Below are positions 10,480 to 22,399 of a DNA stretch of 64,000 nucleotides, piece by piece; the stretch's first letter is position 1, and each line of letters starts with the position of its first letter. Both the position numbers and the translations under genes were made by a program. The DNA comes from Gnetum montanum. Its lineage: Eukaryota > Streptophyta > Gnetopsida > Gnetales > Gnetaceae. The stretch is taken from contig MNCI01002119.1 in NCBI GenBank assembly GCA_015680685.1, positions 614,731 through 678,730 on the forward strand. The letters are read 5' to 3'. Below the pieces are notes generated by a model. It was not told where the DNA came from and made no database searches. It was given only the letters and a program-made list of their open reading frames with translations.

Positions 10480-12179
10480 GGACTAAGAAGAATCCAAATG
10501 CTTAGTATTCCCACAGTTTATAGTTTTTATTTACAAAGTTTGTGAAATTTGCCCTAAATAGTATGCCAATAAGGCTGCCTATTTAAAATAGGATCGTTAT
10601 ATACTAGGAATGTATTTTTTTTATTAATTTTTTTTTAAAAAAATTAACATTATATTTATTCTTAACTTTACACTAATAAAATTCTAAATTTAAATTCTCA
10701 CTCTAAGTAATTAAAAACTTAAAAAAACATAGTAGCATTTTCTTTTACTAATTTAAATCTGATTTGTATCCCAATTTGCACCCATTTGGACAATTGAATT
10801 TCTAAAACTTAGTGACAATATTACAATGTTGTTGTTATTTGAAAAAAGGAAATTCAGGTGGTTGGTAAAATTACGCATTATGCACAGTAATTATTGTGTT
10901 TGTAGGTGTAGGATCATTAATAAACCATAAACCTAAATATGAAATTGGTTGTTACTCAAACTGCATTATCCATACATGGGCATTGCAGGAAAGTTATGGG
11001 AGTTACGTGACAGATCATGGGCATAACAAAATAAGACTAGGAATGTTACGTGCATTCATTGTAGGGATGTTAACAGCATAGTGCAAATCATGATGGTCGT
11101 AGCTGTAGTTATGGGCAGTTATGGTGGTAGCAGTAGTGGAGAGGTGGTAGAAATTTCATAAGTAATGGTGTTACAATTACATCCACACGATGGGTGGTGG
11201 TGCAATTGAGTTATGTTGGACATGGCTATAAAGCAGGAACTCTGTAGGCAAAAATCATTAGACCCCAAAGGCCAACCCCTAGAAAAATGAGCAGTGATAG
11301 TCTTTCCCTCTACATGAGAGACAACATCAACAAGGAGGAGGGGGCTCCGAAATTAAGGGCTCTTTCTTTTTTCGTAGGTCTTTTCTCTTTTCTATCAGCA
11401 GGGTAGATGCAGCTCAAAGGAGGCAGTCTCTTTCTATTCTTTTTGGTAGAAAACCAGCAACCGGTAGTTTTCTTTCTCTTTGCTTGCCCTAGTGGGCAAC
11501 CTTCTCTCCTCCCTAGGTCATTGGTAGCATGCGTAACATAGTGCAAGCACGACAGCAAGGAAAAATTCCTCTCTCTACACCATTGGCAAGCACGACAGCT
11601 ACATTAGTAGTGGCAGGAAGGTTCTATAATTTTGTTTTAGACATGAAGCTATAGATGATAGTAGACTAATGATGACACGATCTTCCCTCTTCTCTCGTCT
11701 ACAATATTTTTTCCTTCCCTTACTCTCTCAGCCACATAACAGCAACAGTGAACAGCAAGGATAGATTTCTCTCTCTCTTGCTATGGTGTTGTAGCAGTAG
11801 AAAATAGCAAGAGTGCACACCAAGTGGAAATGTAGGATCTAGCCTCTTCTCTCTCCTTCTTTCACGATGATCGTAGTTTTCCTACCTAGTAAGGAGCCCC
11901 ACTGAGAGCGACAGATTAGCAGCAACAAGACCAAGGGAAAATTTATTCATTTTAGTTACCTATTGTATTCTTGAATTTCAAAAAATAGTTTGTTTTAAAT
12001 TTGAATGCATTCTAATTAAATTTCAATTTTAAATTTACTATTTTAAAAGGTCATGTAGCCTTTTGCAGCTGAGACTATTTTTAAGTTTCCATACCTATAC
12101 AGGAGGTACCCTAGACAATAGTCTACTAAAACGAGTTTTCTTTCCTAGTGTTGGTGCATCCAAATTTTATGCATCAACA
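10480..12179 (+). repeat. RT4 5' LTR (5'-truncated)
   Basis: Aligns with the 3' LTR from about 26870 onward and ends ATGCATCAACA at 12179, the family terminus. The first ~195 bp of the LTR are missing. It contains short gene-like frames (for example 10896-11081 and 11310-11558) that recur in the 3' LTR at 27307-27489 and 27517-27804; these are repeated LTR sequence, not genes. Confidence 0.75.
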
Positions 12180-12784
12180 CCTTTTTGATGTTAGAAGGAG
12201 GACCTTTCTTTCACCTTTTTTTTATCAAATCTTCTTGCCATTTTCTTGTGGCTATTTCATTTTCTGATCCTGTCTTGAAACTTGTTGAATTTTTAAAAAA
12301 AAAAACCTTTGTCTTCAAACCCTTTATTTTTTACCTTTTTTATGCTTCCAATTTTCTTAAAATTGCAGTTATCAAAACCTTGTTTTTAACCCTCATTTCA
12401 AGTTCTTTTTTTTTTATATTTGTGTTTTGGCAATCCTTACTTAAGTCCCAACCTTAGTAAGGTGGTGTTATTACTCATTAAATTTTAATTTTATTTTTCT
12501 AAATTTTTTTATTTTACTATTTTTCTTTTTTTAATTTTTTTTAAATTTTGCAATTTCATGCATTTATTTTTCTCTTAAAAAAATATTTTCTTTCAAAACT
12601 AACATATTTTAGTATTTTTTTTGTCAAAAAAATATTATGTAATATTTTCTTTCCTTTTTACTTAATCTCATAGTTTTATTTTAACATATTTTATATTTTT
12701 TATTTTATGAGCGAACTCTCCTTTACCCTTAACCGACCAATCACCTGTCTCTTCACAATAAGGAAATGACAAGCTTTATGTTTT
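12180..12784 (+). other. RT4 primer-binding site and leader
   Basis: Directly after the LTR comes CCTTTTTGATGTTAGAAGGA. The RT7 equivalent reads CCTTTTTGGCACTAGAAG, so the primer site probably starts at TGGCACTAGAAG, four bases inside the LTR end. The tRNA is not identified. The rest is T-rich leader with no credible gene. Confidence 0.5.
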
Positions 12785-13928
12785 TTGAGTTCTAATTCTA
12801 GGAGAACTTGGACTAGGATGGTAGCCCATCAACCTCCATCTCCCTTGGTGAGTAATTCCTTTAACTTTACTAACCACCATGACATCCTGAAATCCTTCCA
12901 GAACATAAACTTGTTCTTTGATCCCACAACCCCTACGAGTGATGCCCGCCAACACATACAATGTTTCGAAACCTTGTTAGGGATCCACAACATTGTATAA
13001 AATCATGTGGCATGTAGGGTGTTTCTGACAACATTCAGAACTAAAGCAACCCAATGGTTCTTGATGCTCCCTAATGCCTCCATTCACTCATGGCAGGAGT
13101 TCAAAAATAGGTTTTTCATTCAATTTAACAAATTCACAAGCCCTATAATTGCATCAAGTAACTTCACAAGTTTAAGAAAATTACTTGGGGAAAATGTTAG
13201 GGATTACAACCTTAGATTCCTTCATCAGCTTGCCTATGTGCCAAATGACATGCATTCACAACCTGAGGGTATCCTCAACTTTTACTTATCTATCATTAAG
13301 CCATTCTTTGCCTATGCCATAAAATCTAATCCCAATATAACAGAAATATAGGGAGTAATGGCTAAAGCCATGGAGTTAGAGAACAAATTACCCTTATGAA
13401 TAGCATCCAAACCCAATTTGGGATGATAAGCATTACCAATCCTATGCAATCTAACCCTCTACCTCTACCAACTTTCTTAATGATCAACACTATGTTCCAA
13501 ACTCCTTTCCCCTTTCAAATGACTCAACCTGCAAATAGTTGTTTTCAAGGTCCCACATCTTCTTCATTCCTACCATCTAACACTGGTTTGAATGATAACC
13601 AATCGATGCCTTAATCCAATCAATTGTAAACCCAAATGGGATATCCAACCCTATTGGACCTACAACTCAAACTCAAGATCAAATGACCCATATATTAACT
13701 TCACTTCAAAAGCTTTCTAATGAAGTAGTTGAATTAAAGAAAAGCAACAACAAGGGTCCTATACAACCAGAAAAGCCAAATTCATCAGCCAATGATGATT
13801 ATTATTGTCTCCATAACATGAGAAAACATTCTAAGAGGACTTGTCCTCAACTCTTAGCATTATATGGCGACCATACCCAAGGTCAAAAAAATGAGAAACC
13901 CCCTATTATGATCCTAATTACCCCATGA
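12785..13928 (+). pseudogene. RT4 gag
   Basis: Gag remnant in three open pieces. The start at 12785 (MSSNSRRTWTRMV) is supported by similarity to the RT7 copy (RRTRTRMV). The capsid-like region includes HIQCFETLLGIHNIV, then a stop at 12998, then ACRVFLTTFRTKATQWFL and SIHSWQEFKNRFFIQFNKF, the usual W-x(n)-F-x2-RF signature of plant gypsy Gag. The C-terminal piece (13683-13928) has a zinc-knuckle-like DYYCLHNMRKHSKRTCPQ. Stops at 12998 and 13349 and the break near 13390 disable it. Gag forms the particle that packages element RNA. Confidence 0.75.
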
Positions 13929-14437
13929 AACTAAGAATGAGGAAGTTCCTTCATTTGAACAAGTCATGGTAAGCGACCCCAACCCACATAATGCTTACTA
14001 CCGTAGACTTAGCAACATTGTGAACAATACACAACAAGAACCTACGAATGATCCTTATACTCCTTCAAACAAAAGAACTCCTAGTCAAAAAAATGCAATT
14101 ACTTAGACCGAGTCATCCCAAGTAAACACCCCACAATGACCAAATCATCCTTCCATACTTAGAAGAACTCCACCTCAACAAGAATCCAAAGATGAACACA
14201 AGACTTATGATTTGGTTAAGGATTTGAAGAAAATAAAAGCTAACATTTTAATGTATGACCTATTACATTTTGATGAAATGAAAGATGTGATCCAAGAGAT
14301 AGACCGAAAAATAATAAAGAAAAGTTCCTAATCTCCGAAAGGCAAGTTCACTTCGTAGAAAGCCATAATGCATTATCAATACAAAACTCCAACAATTCTA
14401 TGATGAGCAAGAAAGAGCAACCTCTTTTCCTAACAAC

Positions 14438-14840
14438 TCTGATTATTTTAGGAAAGAATCTTCATAATTGTTTTATGGATTTTGGAGCAACTATTAGTGT
14501 CATGCCACTTAAGGTATGTAAGACTTTAGGAGAACAAATGATACCATAAATGAAAAGTATAACACAACTCGATGGATCTAACATACCTATTATAGGATCA
14601 TTAAAAGGAATGAAAGTGCAACTTAAACAATACCCTATGTTTACATGTTACATAGATATCTTAGTAGTTGACATGTCGTCCACTTATGGTGTGCTCTTAT
14701 CTAGGAATTTTGGAGCTAAGTTTGGGGGCTTCTTTAGGTCAAATTTCTTGGAATTGTTAATCCATATTAAAGGAAAATTTGAATACATGGTCATACCAAG
14801 AGAGCCTTTTTACAAACGAGTAGTTACAACCTTTGATTAG
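14438..14840 (+). pseudogene. RT4 aspartic protease
   Basis: Retroviral-type aspartic protease domain, which would cut the Gag-Pol precursor. The active-site region reads NCFMDFGATISVMPLKV (about 14470-14520), DFGAT in place of the usual DSGAS/DTGAS. A stop follows at about 14550, then a 96-codon open stretch with LDGSNIPIIGSLKG and IDILVVDMSSTYGVLL. The RT7 copy is about equally long and shares this order. No RT motifs follow, only a ~180-bp linker and the integrase tail. Confidence 0.7.
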
Positions 14841-15023
14841 CAAAATCAATCTTTGGAAAATTGAAACACTAATCTTTATGTTGGAGTTATTAAGGTTGAG
14901 CATGGCAAACATGTTATAAATGACCATGTAAGTGAAACTACAAAAATAAATCCTATCTCTCATACAAATTCCACCCAATCCTATCAAACTTCTAGAGAAG
15001 GTGAACAAATATTTGAAGATAGC

Positions 15024-15620
15024 TTGCCTTATCATCAACATGATGGATTTCTTCTAGATGACCCACCACCTTTAAGGGAGGACAAAGATACAAATGAGAT
15101 TCCAACCATCAAAACATTAGAAGTTGTGCTAGATTTTGATGATGACATATCCATGGAACATGTTCCTAGAGAGGCTATATTTGATGGCTCAGCAAGACTT
15201 AGACCTACTAAACCTAAGATTGAAACTTGGATGAAAGATGAACTTATAGAATCTAAAATTATTCATCTTACGAAACATCCAAATTTAGTACTTGATAGAA
15301 AATGAACAAACAAGTTAAAATTATGTCTTGATCATAATTATCGAGAAATTATTAAACGATATCTTGACAAGAAGTATCTTGGTGAAGTCTTTAAGATAGG
15401 AAACCTAGTCCCAGAAAGAGATAGAACATTTGACTAAGAAAATATTCAAGGTAATTTCTTTTCTATGTGTTCAAGCCCATTCTGAGTTAAAGATGCCATT
15501 GGCTCTAATGTATACAAAATTGTTGATGTGCAAGAACATAGGTTACATAGGAATTTTAATGCATTTCATTTGAGGCATTTCTACTCAATTACCCCACATG
15601 GACACTTGGTAGATTCTTAG
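15024..15620 (+). pseudogene. RT4 integrase C-terminal tail
   Basis: Open to 15305 with RLRPTKPKIETWMKDEL, then broken pieces IIKRYLDKKYLGEVFKIGNLV (about 15345-15405) and NVYKIVDVQEHRL...NAFHLRHFYSI (about 15508-15590). The pattern of a basic RY/RW-x2-KK, then F-x-x-GDLV, then YKI-x-D and HLR-x-FY is that of the integrase C terminus in Tat/Ogre-type gypsy elements. The HHCC, DDE core, RT and RNase H that should precede it are absent. RT7 has the same fusion, so the deletion predates both copies. Confidence 0.65.
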
Positions 15621-15809
15621 TTGAATATTTTCTTCCCCTTCACCATGCATTTCATTTGTATATAGTTTCATTTGCATATTTTCTTTTTATTTCTTTGCAT
15701 CTTATTGGTTTTGGTTTTTGCTTTTCATATGATTTTGATAATCATTATGATTTTTTGAGTTACTAGGCGTTGGATCATCAAAGCACCATTGGAAAATAAT
15801 GTTAGTAAT
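15621..15809 (+). other. RT4 3' noncoding region, left of the RT5 insertion
   Basis: Noncoding sequence aligned with minus-strand RT7 around 37590-37780. It continues after RT5 at 25656. The five bases GTAAT at 15805-15809 are one copy of the RT5 target duplication. Confidence 0.7.
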
Positions 15810-16609
15810 TGATGAGCGGCGAGATATCCCTACGCTCAACCATACGAATACAAGCATACATGCACAATCCAGTTGAATTCCAAGGACGAAGTGCTTATGC
15901 ACCTTTACAAAACCCGGATGGGTTACTCAATCATTATCTTCCCAAGCTTACTTGTATAGCACATTTGTATGGTTAAGTAAACTTGAGGTATATGATTTTT
16001 ATATATATTTTTATGTTTTTTGTACTGGTGCTACAAAGGGAGAAGTGAACTAATTAAGTAACCAATTTAATTTAACTAATCATCTATGCTCTAACTAGTC
16101 CTAACACCAACATCCGTTCCCACTTGCCGTACACATCTTGAACCAATGCAACACTACTGGGATTACCAAATGCTAATCGTTGCTGGGTTACCAAGTGTTC
16201 CACACATGCTCGAAGTGGTTGTATTGAGTGTGCTTACTTGGGGAAGTTAACAAGGGAACAGAGAGAACATTAATTAACTAAGAAAATCATTAAATAATTG
16301 TAAATAACATTAAATAAGTGATTCTAAATATTGCAAGGTTTATCACAAAATTTGTCTTTATTTCTGGTCATAAGGTGTGCTCAAGTATACAATGCTCGAA
16401 TAAAGATCTATTCGCTTTATGACTCCTACTATGGGCACTCAGAAATAATTTTAACTTTGAGAAGGGAAAAAGGCAAGAGTTCGGGTAAGGGACTAAGACT
16501 AATTAACCAACTATCTCCAACCAAGTACGCCTACCTCTTATTTATAGGTGATAAGATAGGCCCCGATATTGGATGTTCGATATCGTGAATGCGATATCGC
16601 AGCTCATCA
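15810..16609 (-). repeat. RT5 3' LTR
   Basis: TGATGAGC...CTCATCA, 800 bp. On the minus strand it opens with GATATC-type dyads, including a perfect GCGATATCGC, then CCTATAAATAAGAGG (TATA near 16547-16540). The other LTR is 34 bp longer, mainly from extra dyads in the tip. Confidence 0.85.
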
Positions 16610-18580
16610 TAGCTCCACGACTGAATAAAAACTTGTCCTCAAGTTCCTTATAAAATATTGGGAAGGTATGGAATTATTGACTGAATGAGAACTAACAGAG
16701 ACAAGGAATAATAGACTCAAAGTGCCCAGTGAACGGATCGACAAACATATTACAACATTGGTGTTCACGCCCTTTGTGGTGAACATTATACACAGATGAC
16801 ATCCAAACCCTCATTCAACAGCTTGAAGAGAAAGAGAGAGAGAAAAGAAAATGAGGCGCGTTGCTGCCAATGTCAGAAATGTGCACTCCGTTGTTCATCC
16901 ATAGCCACATGACCAAACTTGTTCCTTGCGTAAACGCTCCAGCTCCAGTCCATCTTGAGTGCTTCCTCCTATCCTAGTCCATTGTTCATGTAATTGCCAT
17001 ATATACACACAACATAGTCACAAATTAGCAAGGATAGATAAGCCATAATGCAGTTGATACCTTGCCTCGATATAAGCACATTGGTTGGGTTGTGGGTATG
17101 GCAGATGCTAGGTTATAGGATTTTAACTGATAATTACCCAAGGTGTAGGGGTGAGATAGGTGATTGAATGGAAAAATTTGTGATAGGGCCCCCACGACTA
17201 AGAGCGAACATCTGGTAGCGATAGGGTCGAAAAACTAAAGGAACAATGAAGATGAGGGAAATAACAATGGTGAAGCCAATAAAATGGATGTCATTGATGG
17301 GGATGAAACAAGAAATGGTTAATTGCAAATAATGTTTAAGGGAAAGAACTTAACAATTGCACCAAAAAGGAATGCCAATGGGTCCTCCCCAAAGCAGGCT
17401 CATGCCTTTTATGCCCTGACAAACCCACAAACCAAAGAGTTCATAGGCTCTTGGAATGACATATGGAAACAAAAGTTAAGAACTTACCCACAAGAGTTTA
17501 CTAAAGACTAACAATGCATAAACCAAGACGTAGACTAATCATAAAATCGATAATGAGGTGGAATATAGAAAGAAATATGGAAGGGGAGGAGGAAATGGAA
17601 TGAAATCCCAAGAGCAAGGTTGTGTAAAGTCCCTTGTGTATTATGTGGTTAAGGTAACTGAATAAAATTCATCCCAAGTCTGAACTCACCAACCACATCC
17701 AGTGACCTTGCATCAATACATTTGGCCAACCCATCCTCATGAAGTAACAAGAATGCATCCATCGAGTCACCACCATTTTAAGGAGACAAAGATAGGAAAG
17801 CAAGAAGCGAGAAAGGGCTTTAGGTAGAGGGAACCTTTAGGCATGGGTAACATGTCTTTCCAGTGCCATAACTAGTATTTGCAGCCCATGTTTCTTCATT
17901 TTTTCTAAGGGGTATGCTTTGAATTCCCACTAGTTTTTTTTTCATGAGAACGACACCATGCAAAGAATTATTTAAATTCATTCAACTTCCTGATATTTCG
18001 TTAATAGAGAAATGGCAAAAAACCCATGAAAAGCATCCAAGTACCCAAGAGAATAGCTAGCACAAGTCTTTTCAACCATTGAATCCTTCCTTGGTTTGAA
18101 GAATACCAAGTCACCAATTCATTAATAAGTTTATTTAGAAAAAGGGACAGTACAATTCCAAAGCCAAAGGAGACCACATCGTTGAATGGATGAATGGATG
18201 ACGTGAACTCATTGCCTGTTTTATCAAAAGAACCATATCTTAGTATCAACATTAAAGATCAAAGGTAAAAACCAAACATTAGCAATCAACATTATTATAG
18301 TCCAACCCACCATCATGAGCACTTATTATATGACGAATGAAAATAAATCAAACAAAGAAATTGTAAGAATGTGAACAATGGTGTAAAACAAAAATAAGTA
18401 AAATTGAAAAGATGTGTAAAATAAAAATGTGTAAAACAAAAATACAAAAAGAGCTGAGGGATTAGAATGGTTAGCATTGGTGGCCATCTCCCCCATGACT
18501 GAGTTGGAAGGAGGATATCCGAAATAGCGAGCAGGGTTGTCCACCAATAGAGGTAATATGAATACTGGCTATCTAGGCTC
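16610..18580 (-). other. RT5 3' tail
   Basis: Noncoding sequence between integrase and the 3' LTR. It holds the CTTGTCCTCAAG motif (16632-16643), a remnant of the start of the extra ORF (ATG at about 16992; the AG found just before this ATG in other copies is mutated here), the GGGTCCTCCCCAAAGCAGGC signature (about 17381-17400), a decayed copy of the conserved hairpin (17910-17956) and T-rich sequence after the integrase stop. Confidence 0.6.
17910..17956 (-). other. Conserved tail hairpin, RT5 copy (decayed)
   Basis: GGTATGCTTTGAATTCCCAC pairs with ATGAGAACGACACC downstream. Five of seven inner pairs remain. RT8 (two copies) and RT9 have perfect seven-pair versions with different bases. Confidence 0.45.
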
Positions 18581-19660
18581 ATGGAAAGGTTTGGTTTGTT
18601 GGATGTTGACCAACAATTTCTTATCCGGGCTCTCAAGTTTGTAAATTGTCATGGCTCCTAAAGGAAAAGTTGCATGAATAATATAAGGTCCTTCCCACAG
18701 CATTTGAAATTTAGTGCATTGTGGCATGTGTGTGGGGTTCCAATAAAGAACCTTATCTCCTAGTTGGTACCTAACTTTTCTAATTTTCAGGTCATGATGT
18801 CATTTATTAAAAGCCTTGTGTAATTCATTAGATGACAAGGCGACTAATCGGTTCTCATCTAGTAGGTTAAGGTTCATTAATCATTCTTTTTGTGCTAGAT
18901 TAAGGTCAAGGTTTAGATCACACACTATAGATAGTGTATAGAGTTTTGCTTAAATAGGAAGCATTGGAAGTTTTCCATACACTAACTCATAGGGAGAGTA
19001 GCCTATAGGGAGTTTCCATGTGGAGTCATATGCCCAAAGAGCATCATTCAATTTGGTGCTCTAGTCTCCTCTATATTTGCTAATGGTTCTTGTCAATATT
19101 TTTGTAATCTCCCTATTGGTTACTTTGACTTAACCATTCACTTGAGGATGGTATGGTGCAGTCAGTTTGTGTTCAACTCCTAAGCTTTGCATCAACTTTC
19201 GAAAATTCACACTTGTAAAATGTGTACCATTGTCAAAAATAAGTGCACAAGGCATGCCAAACCTATTAATGATTTGTTGTTGAACAAATCGTGTAGCGGT
19301 AGACAATGTACAATCCGTAATAGTGGCTGCTTCTACCCATTTTGTGAAATAGTCAATGGCAACAACAATGTAACCTTTTCCATTGGACATTGGTGTAATA
19401 GGCACCATAAAATCAATTCCCCATATGTCGAAGGGTTCTAAAGGTTGAATCCATTGTTGTGGACCTCCATCCTAGCAGTCATTCCCCCATCACATTGGCA
19501 ACACTCATAAGATTAGACGAAATGATGAGCGTCCCAAAACAATGTAGGCCAATAATATCCTGTAAGAAAAATTTTAATGGTTGTTCATCTCCCAGCGTAA
19601 TGACCCTCACAAGGGCCTTCATGTGCATCTTGGAGAACTCTTAATTGATCTACATTGGGA
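18580..19660 (-). pseudogene. RT5 integrase
   Basis: Integrase joins the cDNA to the chromosome. In sense order there is a zinc-binding N terminus (AHEGPCEGHYAGR ... YECCQCD, about 19640-19500), then the catalytic core with VVAIDYFTKWVEA (first Asp), IFDNGTHFTSVNF (second Asp) and YHPQVNGQ (19408-19130). After a stop, the C terminus has DENRLVAL, KVLYWNPTH and WEGPYII, ending near KPFHEPR at about 18580. No chromodomain follows. The frame differs from the RNase H part, so a frameshift lies between 19669 and 19408. Several stops, including one in the zinc-binding region, disable it. Confidence 0.8.
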
Positions 19661-19668
19661 ACACACCA

Positions 19669-20400
19669 TCAAACCAAGCCATCAGAACACACTTTATAAA
19701 GTTGTCCATTGATTTCCATAAGATACTTGGCTCGATGAAGAAACTGTTGTTTCTTTTTAACGTCTAATTCTTGTGGTGCTTTTTGTGTAAGGAGATAGGT
19801 AAGCATGCTACTATACCAATTTTTTTCCATGGTTAATTGATTATTTACTACACCTACAAAGGGGAATTCATTAGGAAAGTGATTAGAAAGCGGATATTCA
19901 TCCTCTTTGTTGTCCCATCTTAACCGAGATAAATGATCAGCAACAATGTTCTTGGTGCCTTTACAATCAATCATTGTAAGATAGAACTCTTGTAAGATTA
20001 CAAGCCATCATATGATGCAACGGCTAACCATTGGTTTATTTAGTAGAAACCGAATTGCACTATGGTCTATGTGTACAAATACCTTATAACCCAATACATA
20101 GTGCCTAAACTTATCTAGTGCAAACACCACAACCATTAATTCCTTTTCTGTTGTGGTGTAATTGAGTTGTGTACCAACAATACTTTGACTTGCATAGTGA
20201 ATGTAATAGGATTGTCTCTGATCATCTAACTGTGTAAGTATGGCTCCTAAAGAAAAGTTGGACATATCAATCATTGTATGGAAGGGTCTGGACCAATCAG
20301 GAGCTTGTAGAATAAGTGTTTCTACAAGATTCTGTTTTAAAGTTTGAAAAGCTAACTCACATTCTCTGGTCCATTTGAAAGGTATGTCCTTTTTTGATAA
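19669..20400 (-). pseudogene. RT5 RNase H
   Basis: RNase H removes template RNA during reverse transcription. Visible motifs are FHTMIDMSNFSLGAILTQ (first Asp), TTEKELMVVVFALDKFRHYV (catalytic Glu), VFVHIDHSAIRFLL (Asp) and CKGTKNIVADHLSRL at the C terminus. It is followed by a linker with LDVKKKQQFLHRAKY leading to integrase. The frame is shifted relative to RT, with the break at about 20395-20402. Stops lie at about 20008 and elsewhere. Confidence 0.8.
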
Positions 20401-20401
20401 T

Positions 20402-21538
20402 TCAAGAAAATGGTTTTACAACCCTTGAAAAGTTCTCTATGAATCTCCTATAATAGCCAGTGTGTCCAAGGAATGATCGAATGTCTTTTACAGTTTCAGG
20501 TTGGCACATGATTCCTTGGATGACTTCAATCTTTTCAAGGTCTACCTCTATCCCAGTTTGTGAAATTTTATGCCCTAATACTATGCCTTCTTGTATCATT
20601 AAATGGATTTTTTGCTAGTTGAGCCTTAAATTGGTTTCAACACATCATTTTAGTACTTTCTTTAATTGCTCCAATGCTTGATCAAAGTTTGCTCCGTAGG
20701 TGAAAAAATCATCCATGAAGACCTCAATACCATTTCTTATTTGCTGTTAGAAGATACTTAGAACCAAACTTTCAAACGTTACAGGAGCATTGCACAAGCC
20801 AAACAACATCTGTTTGTATGCAAATGTCCCCTAAGGACTTGTGAATGTGGTCTTGGCTTGGTCATCTGGTGCTATTTGGATTTGGTTGTATCCACTGTAT
20901 CCATCCAGAAAACTATAGTAGCAATGCCCTACAATGGTGTCTAAGACTTGGTGGATGAATGGCAACAGAAAGTGGTCTTTGAATGTTGCCATGTTTAGTA
21001 GCCTAAAGTCTATACACACCCTTCATTTACCTCCTTTTTTGGGCACAATAAATAATGGACTAACCCATTCACTATCAGCAATGGGGTAGATGAACCCAGC
21101 TTTTAGAAGTTGTTCAATTTCTTCTTTAACCACTTGCTTCAGCTTTGGGTTCAATCGCCTCTGTGGTTGTTGTCGAGGCTTCATGGAGAGGTCAATGTAA
21201 ATCCTATGTTGGCATATCCTAGGGTATATTTCGGTTAATTCGGGATATGACCAAACGAAGGGTTTCAACCATTTGTTCACCATTTTCAGCAATCTCTCTT
21301 TTTGTTGAGGAGTGAGCCTAACATTAATAATTACCAATTTTTTATTTTTGAGAAATGTGTACTCCATATCGGTGGGCAATGATTTTAACTCCAAGGGCTC
21401 TTTCTTAAAGTTGTCAGGGATTTCAAACTTTCCCCAGTTGATATTTTCAATGTCGAGACTTGGAAGTTGGCGATGGACTTGCTCTAATGTGCCTATGCTA
21501 TTGATGTAAGTGCAAGTCAAACCCTCAGTTGGTTCCAT
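20402..21538 (-). pseudogene. RT5 reverse transcriptase
   Basis: The longest open piece (21023-21538, 171 codons) covers the N-terminal linker with WGKFEIPDNFKKEPLELK and the first RT motifs (ICQHRIYID, WVSPLFIVPKKGGK). Further pieces hold VCIDFRLLN, FLDGYSGYNQIQIAPDDQ, FGLCNAP and the catalytic EVFMDDFFTYG (FMDD in the YxDD position, as in Athila). The connection domain has GIVLGHKISQTGIEVD and IRSFLGHTGYYRRFI. Stops in the middle sit where Trp or Arg is conserved: GGK-W-RVC (TGA), SP-W-GTF (TAG), LN-W-QK (TAG), LK-R-C (TGA). Protease and RT share one frame. Confidence 0.85.
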
Positions 21539-21820
21539 CCATATAGTTGAGTTGCTCTCTTGGTCAGCTGTCAGCCACTAGGTGCCTTCCTGTCTTGTGG
21601 CTGCTGCATACAGGCATCTTTGTATGTTAGTTACTTCTGCACACTAGTTGCATGCAGGCAATGTTAAACGTTGTACAAATTAGGACTTCTGCACATAACT
21701 ACACCCTATTTCATTGTATGCAATGCATGAAACTTTCTCCTTAATCTTTCCAAACATATTTTCCTTTGATATCTCTAGGGAAAGATCACGTATTCCTAGG
21801 CCTATGTCAATTATGCTTAG

Positions 21821-22180
21821 CTATGCTTTTCCCATTATGATTGGGAAGTCCCCATTACAGTTGTTGACTTGAATAACTAGGAAATCAACTAGATATGACC
21901 ATCCACAAATAGCGGTAACAATGTCCTCCACTAGTCCTAATGGGATAGTGATGGACTGGTCAACCAACTCTAAATGAATGTTACTCTTTTTTAGTGGAGG
22001 CAAGTTCCAGTCTTTGTACATTTCTTGAGAGATTAAGTTGACACCAACACCTGAATCCAAAAGAGCTTTGCACGGCTCATTCCCAACGATTTGTAAATAT
22101 ATAAGAGGACTCCCAGGATTGGAGAATTTCCTAAGAAGATGGCCAACTTTAATCCAATTGGTAATGGCATGTGTCAACAT
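21821..22180 (-). pseudogene. RT5 aspartic protease
   Basis: A 119-codon open stretch with the active-site segment KALLDSGVGVNLISQEMY; the canonical third residue is replaced to give DSGVG where RT8 and RT9 have DSGSG. Then LELVDQSITIPLGLVEDI and FLVIQVNNCNGDFPIIMGKA, the second half of the fold. It lies in frame with RT, consistent with one gag-pro-pol reading frame in the ancestor. RT8 and RT9 carry close homologues. Confidence 0.8.
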
Positions 22181-22399
22181 GACTTTGTGTGTTGAGTGTG
22201 GCCTTTGGTTTGAAGGGAGTTTCGAAACTTCGTATGATGGTGAGGCCTTTAGAGAGTTAGTTGCTTGTGACTACAAGGACTTGATTGGATTGTTGGTCCT
22301 AAAGAAAGGTCTCTTCTTTGTGCAGTTTTCTGAACCAATAGTAGGATGAGAATTAATAGCCCTTGTAGTATTACGTTGCTATGACTAGGCAAGGAGCTC

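Noticed and set aside
10896-11558. Frames in the RT4 LTR that recur at 27307-27804
   Set aside because: Recurrence is explained by LTR identity between the two ends; no start, domain or conserved frame beyond this.
12185-12457. 90-codon Phe/Leu-rich frame after the RT4 LTR, membrane-like
   Set aside because: It overlaps the primer-binding site and T-rich leader; hydrophobicity follows from base composition.
18313-18636. Phe/Tyr-rich frame after RT5 integrase, membrane-like
   Set aside because: It arises from T-rich tail sequence; equivalents in RT8 and RT9 are out of register and not conserved as protein.
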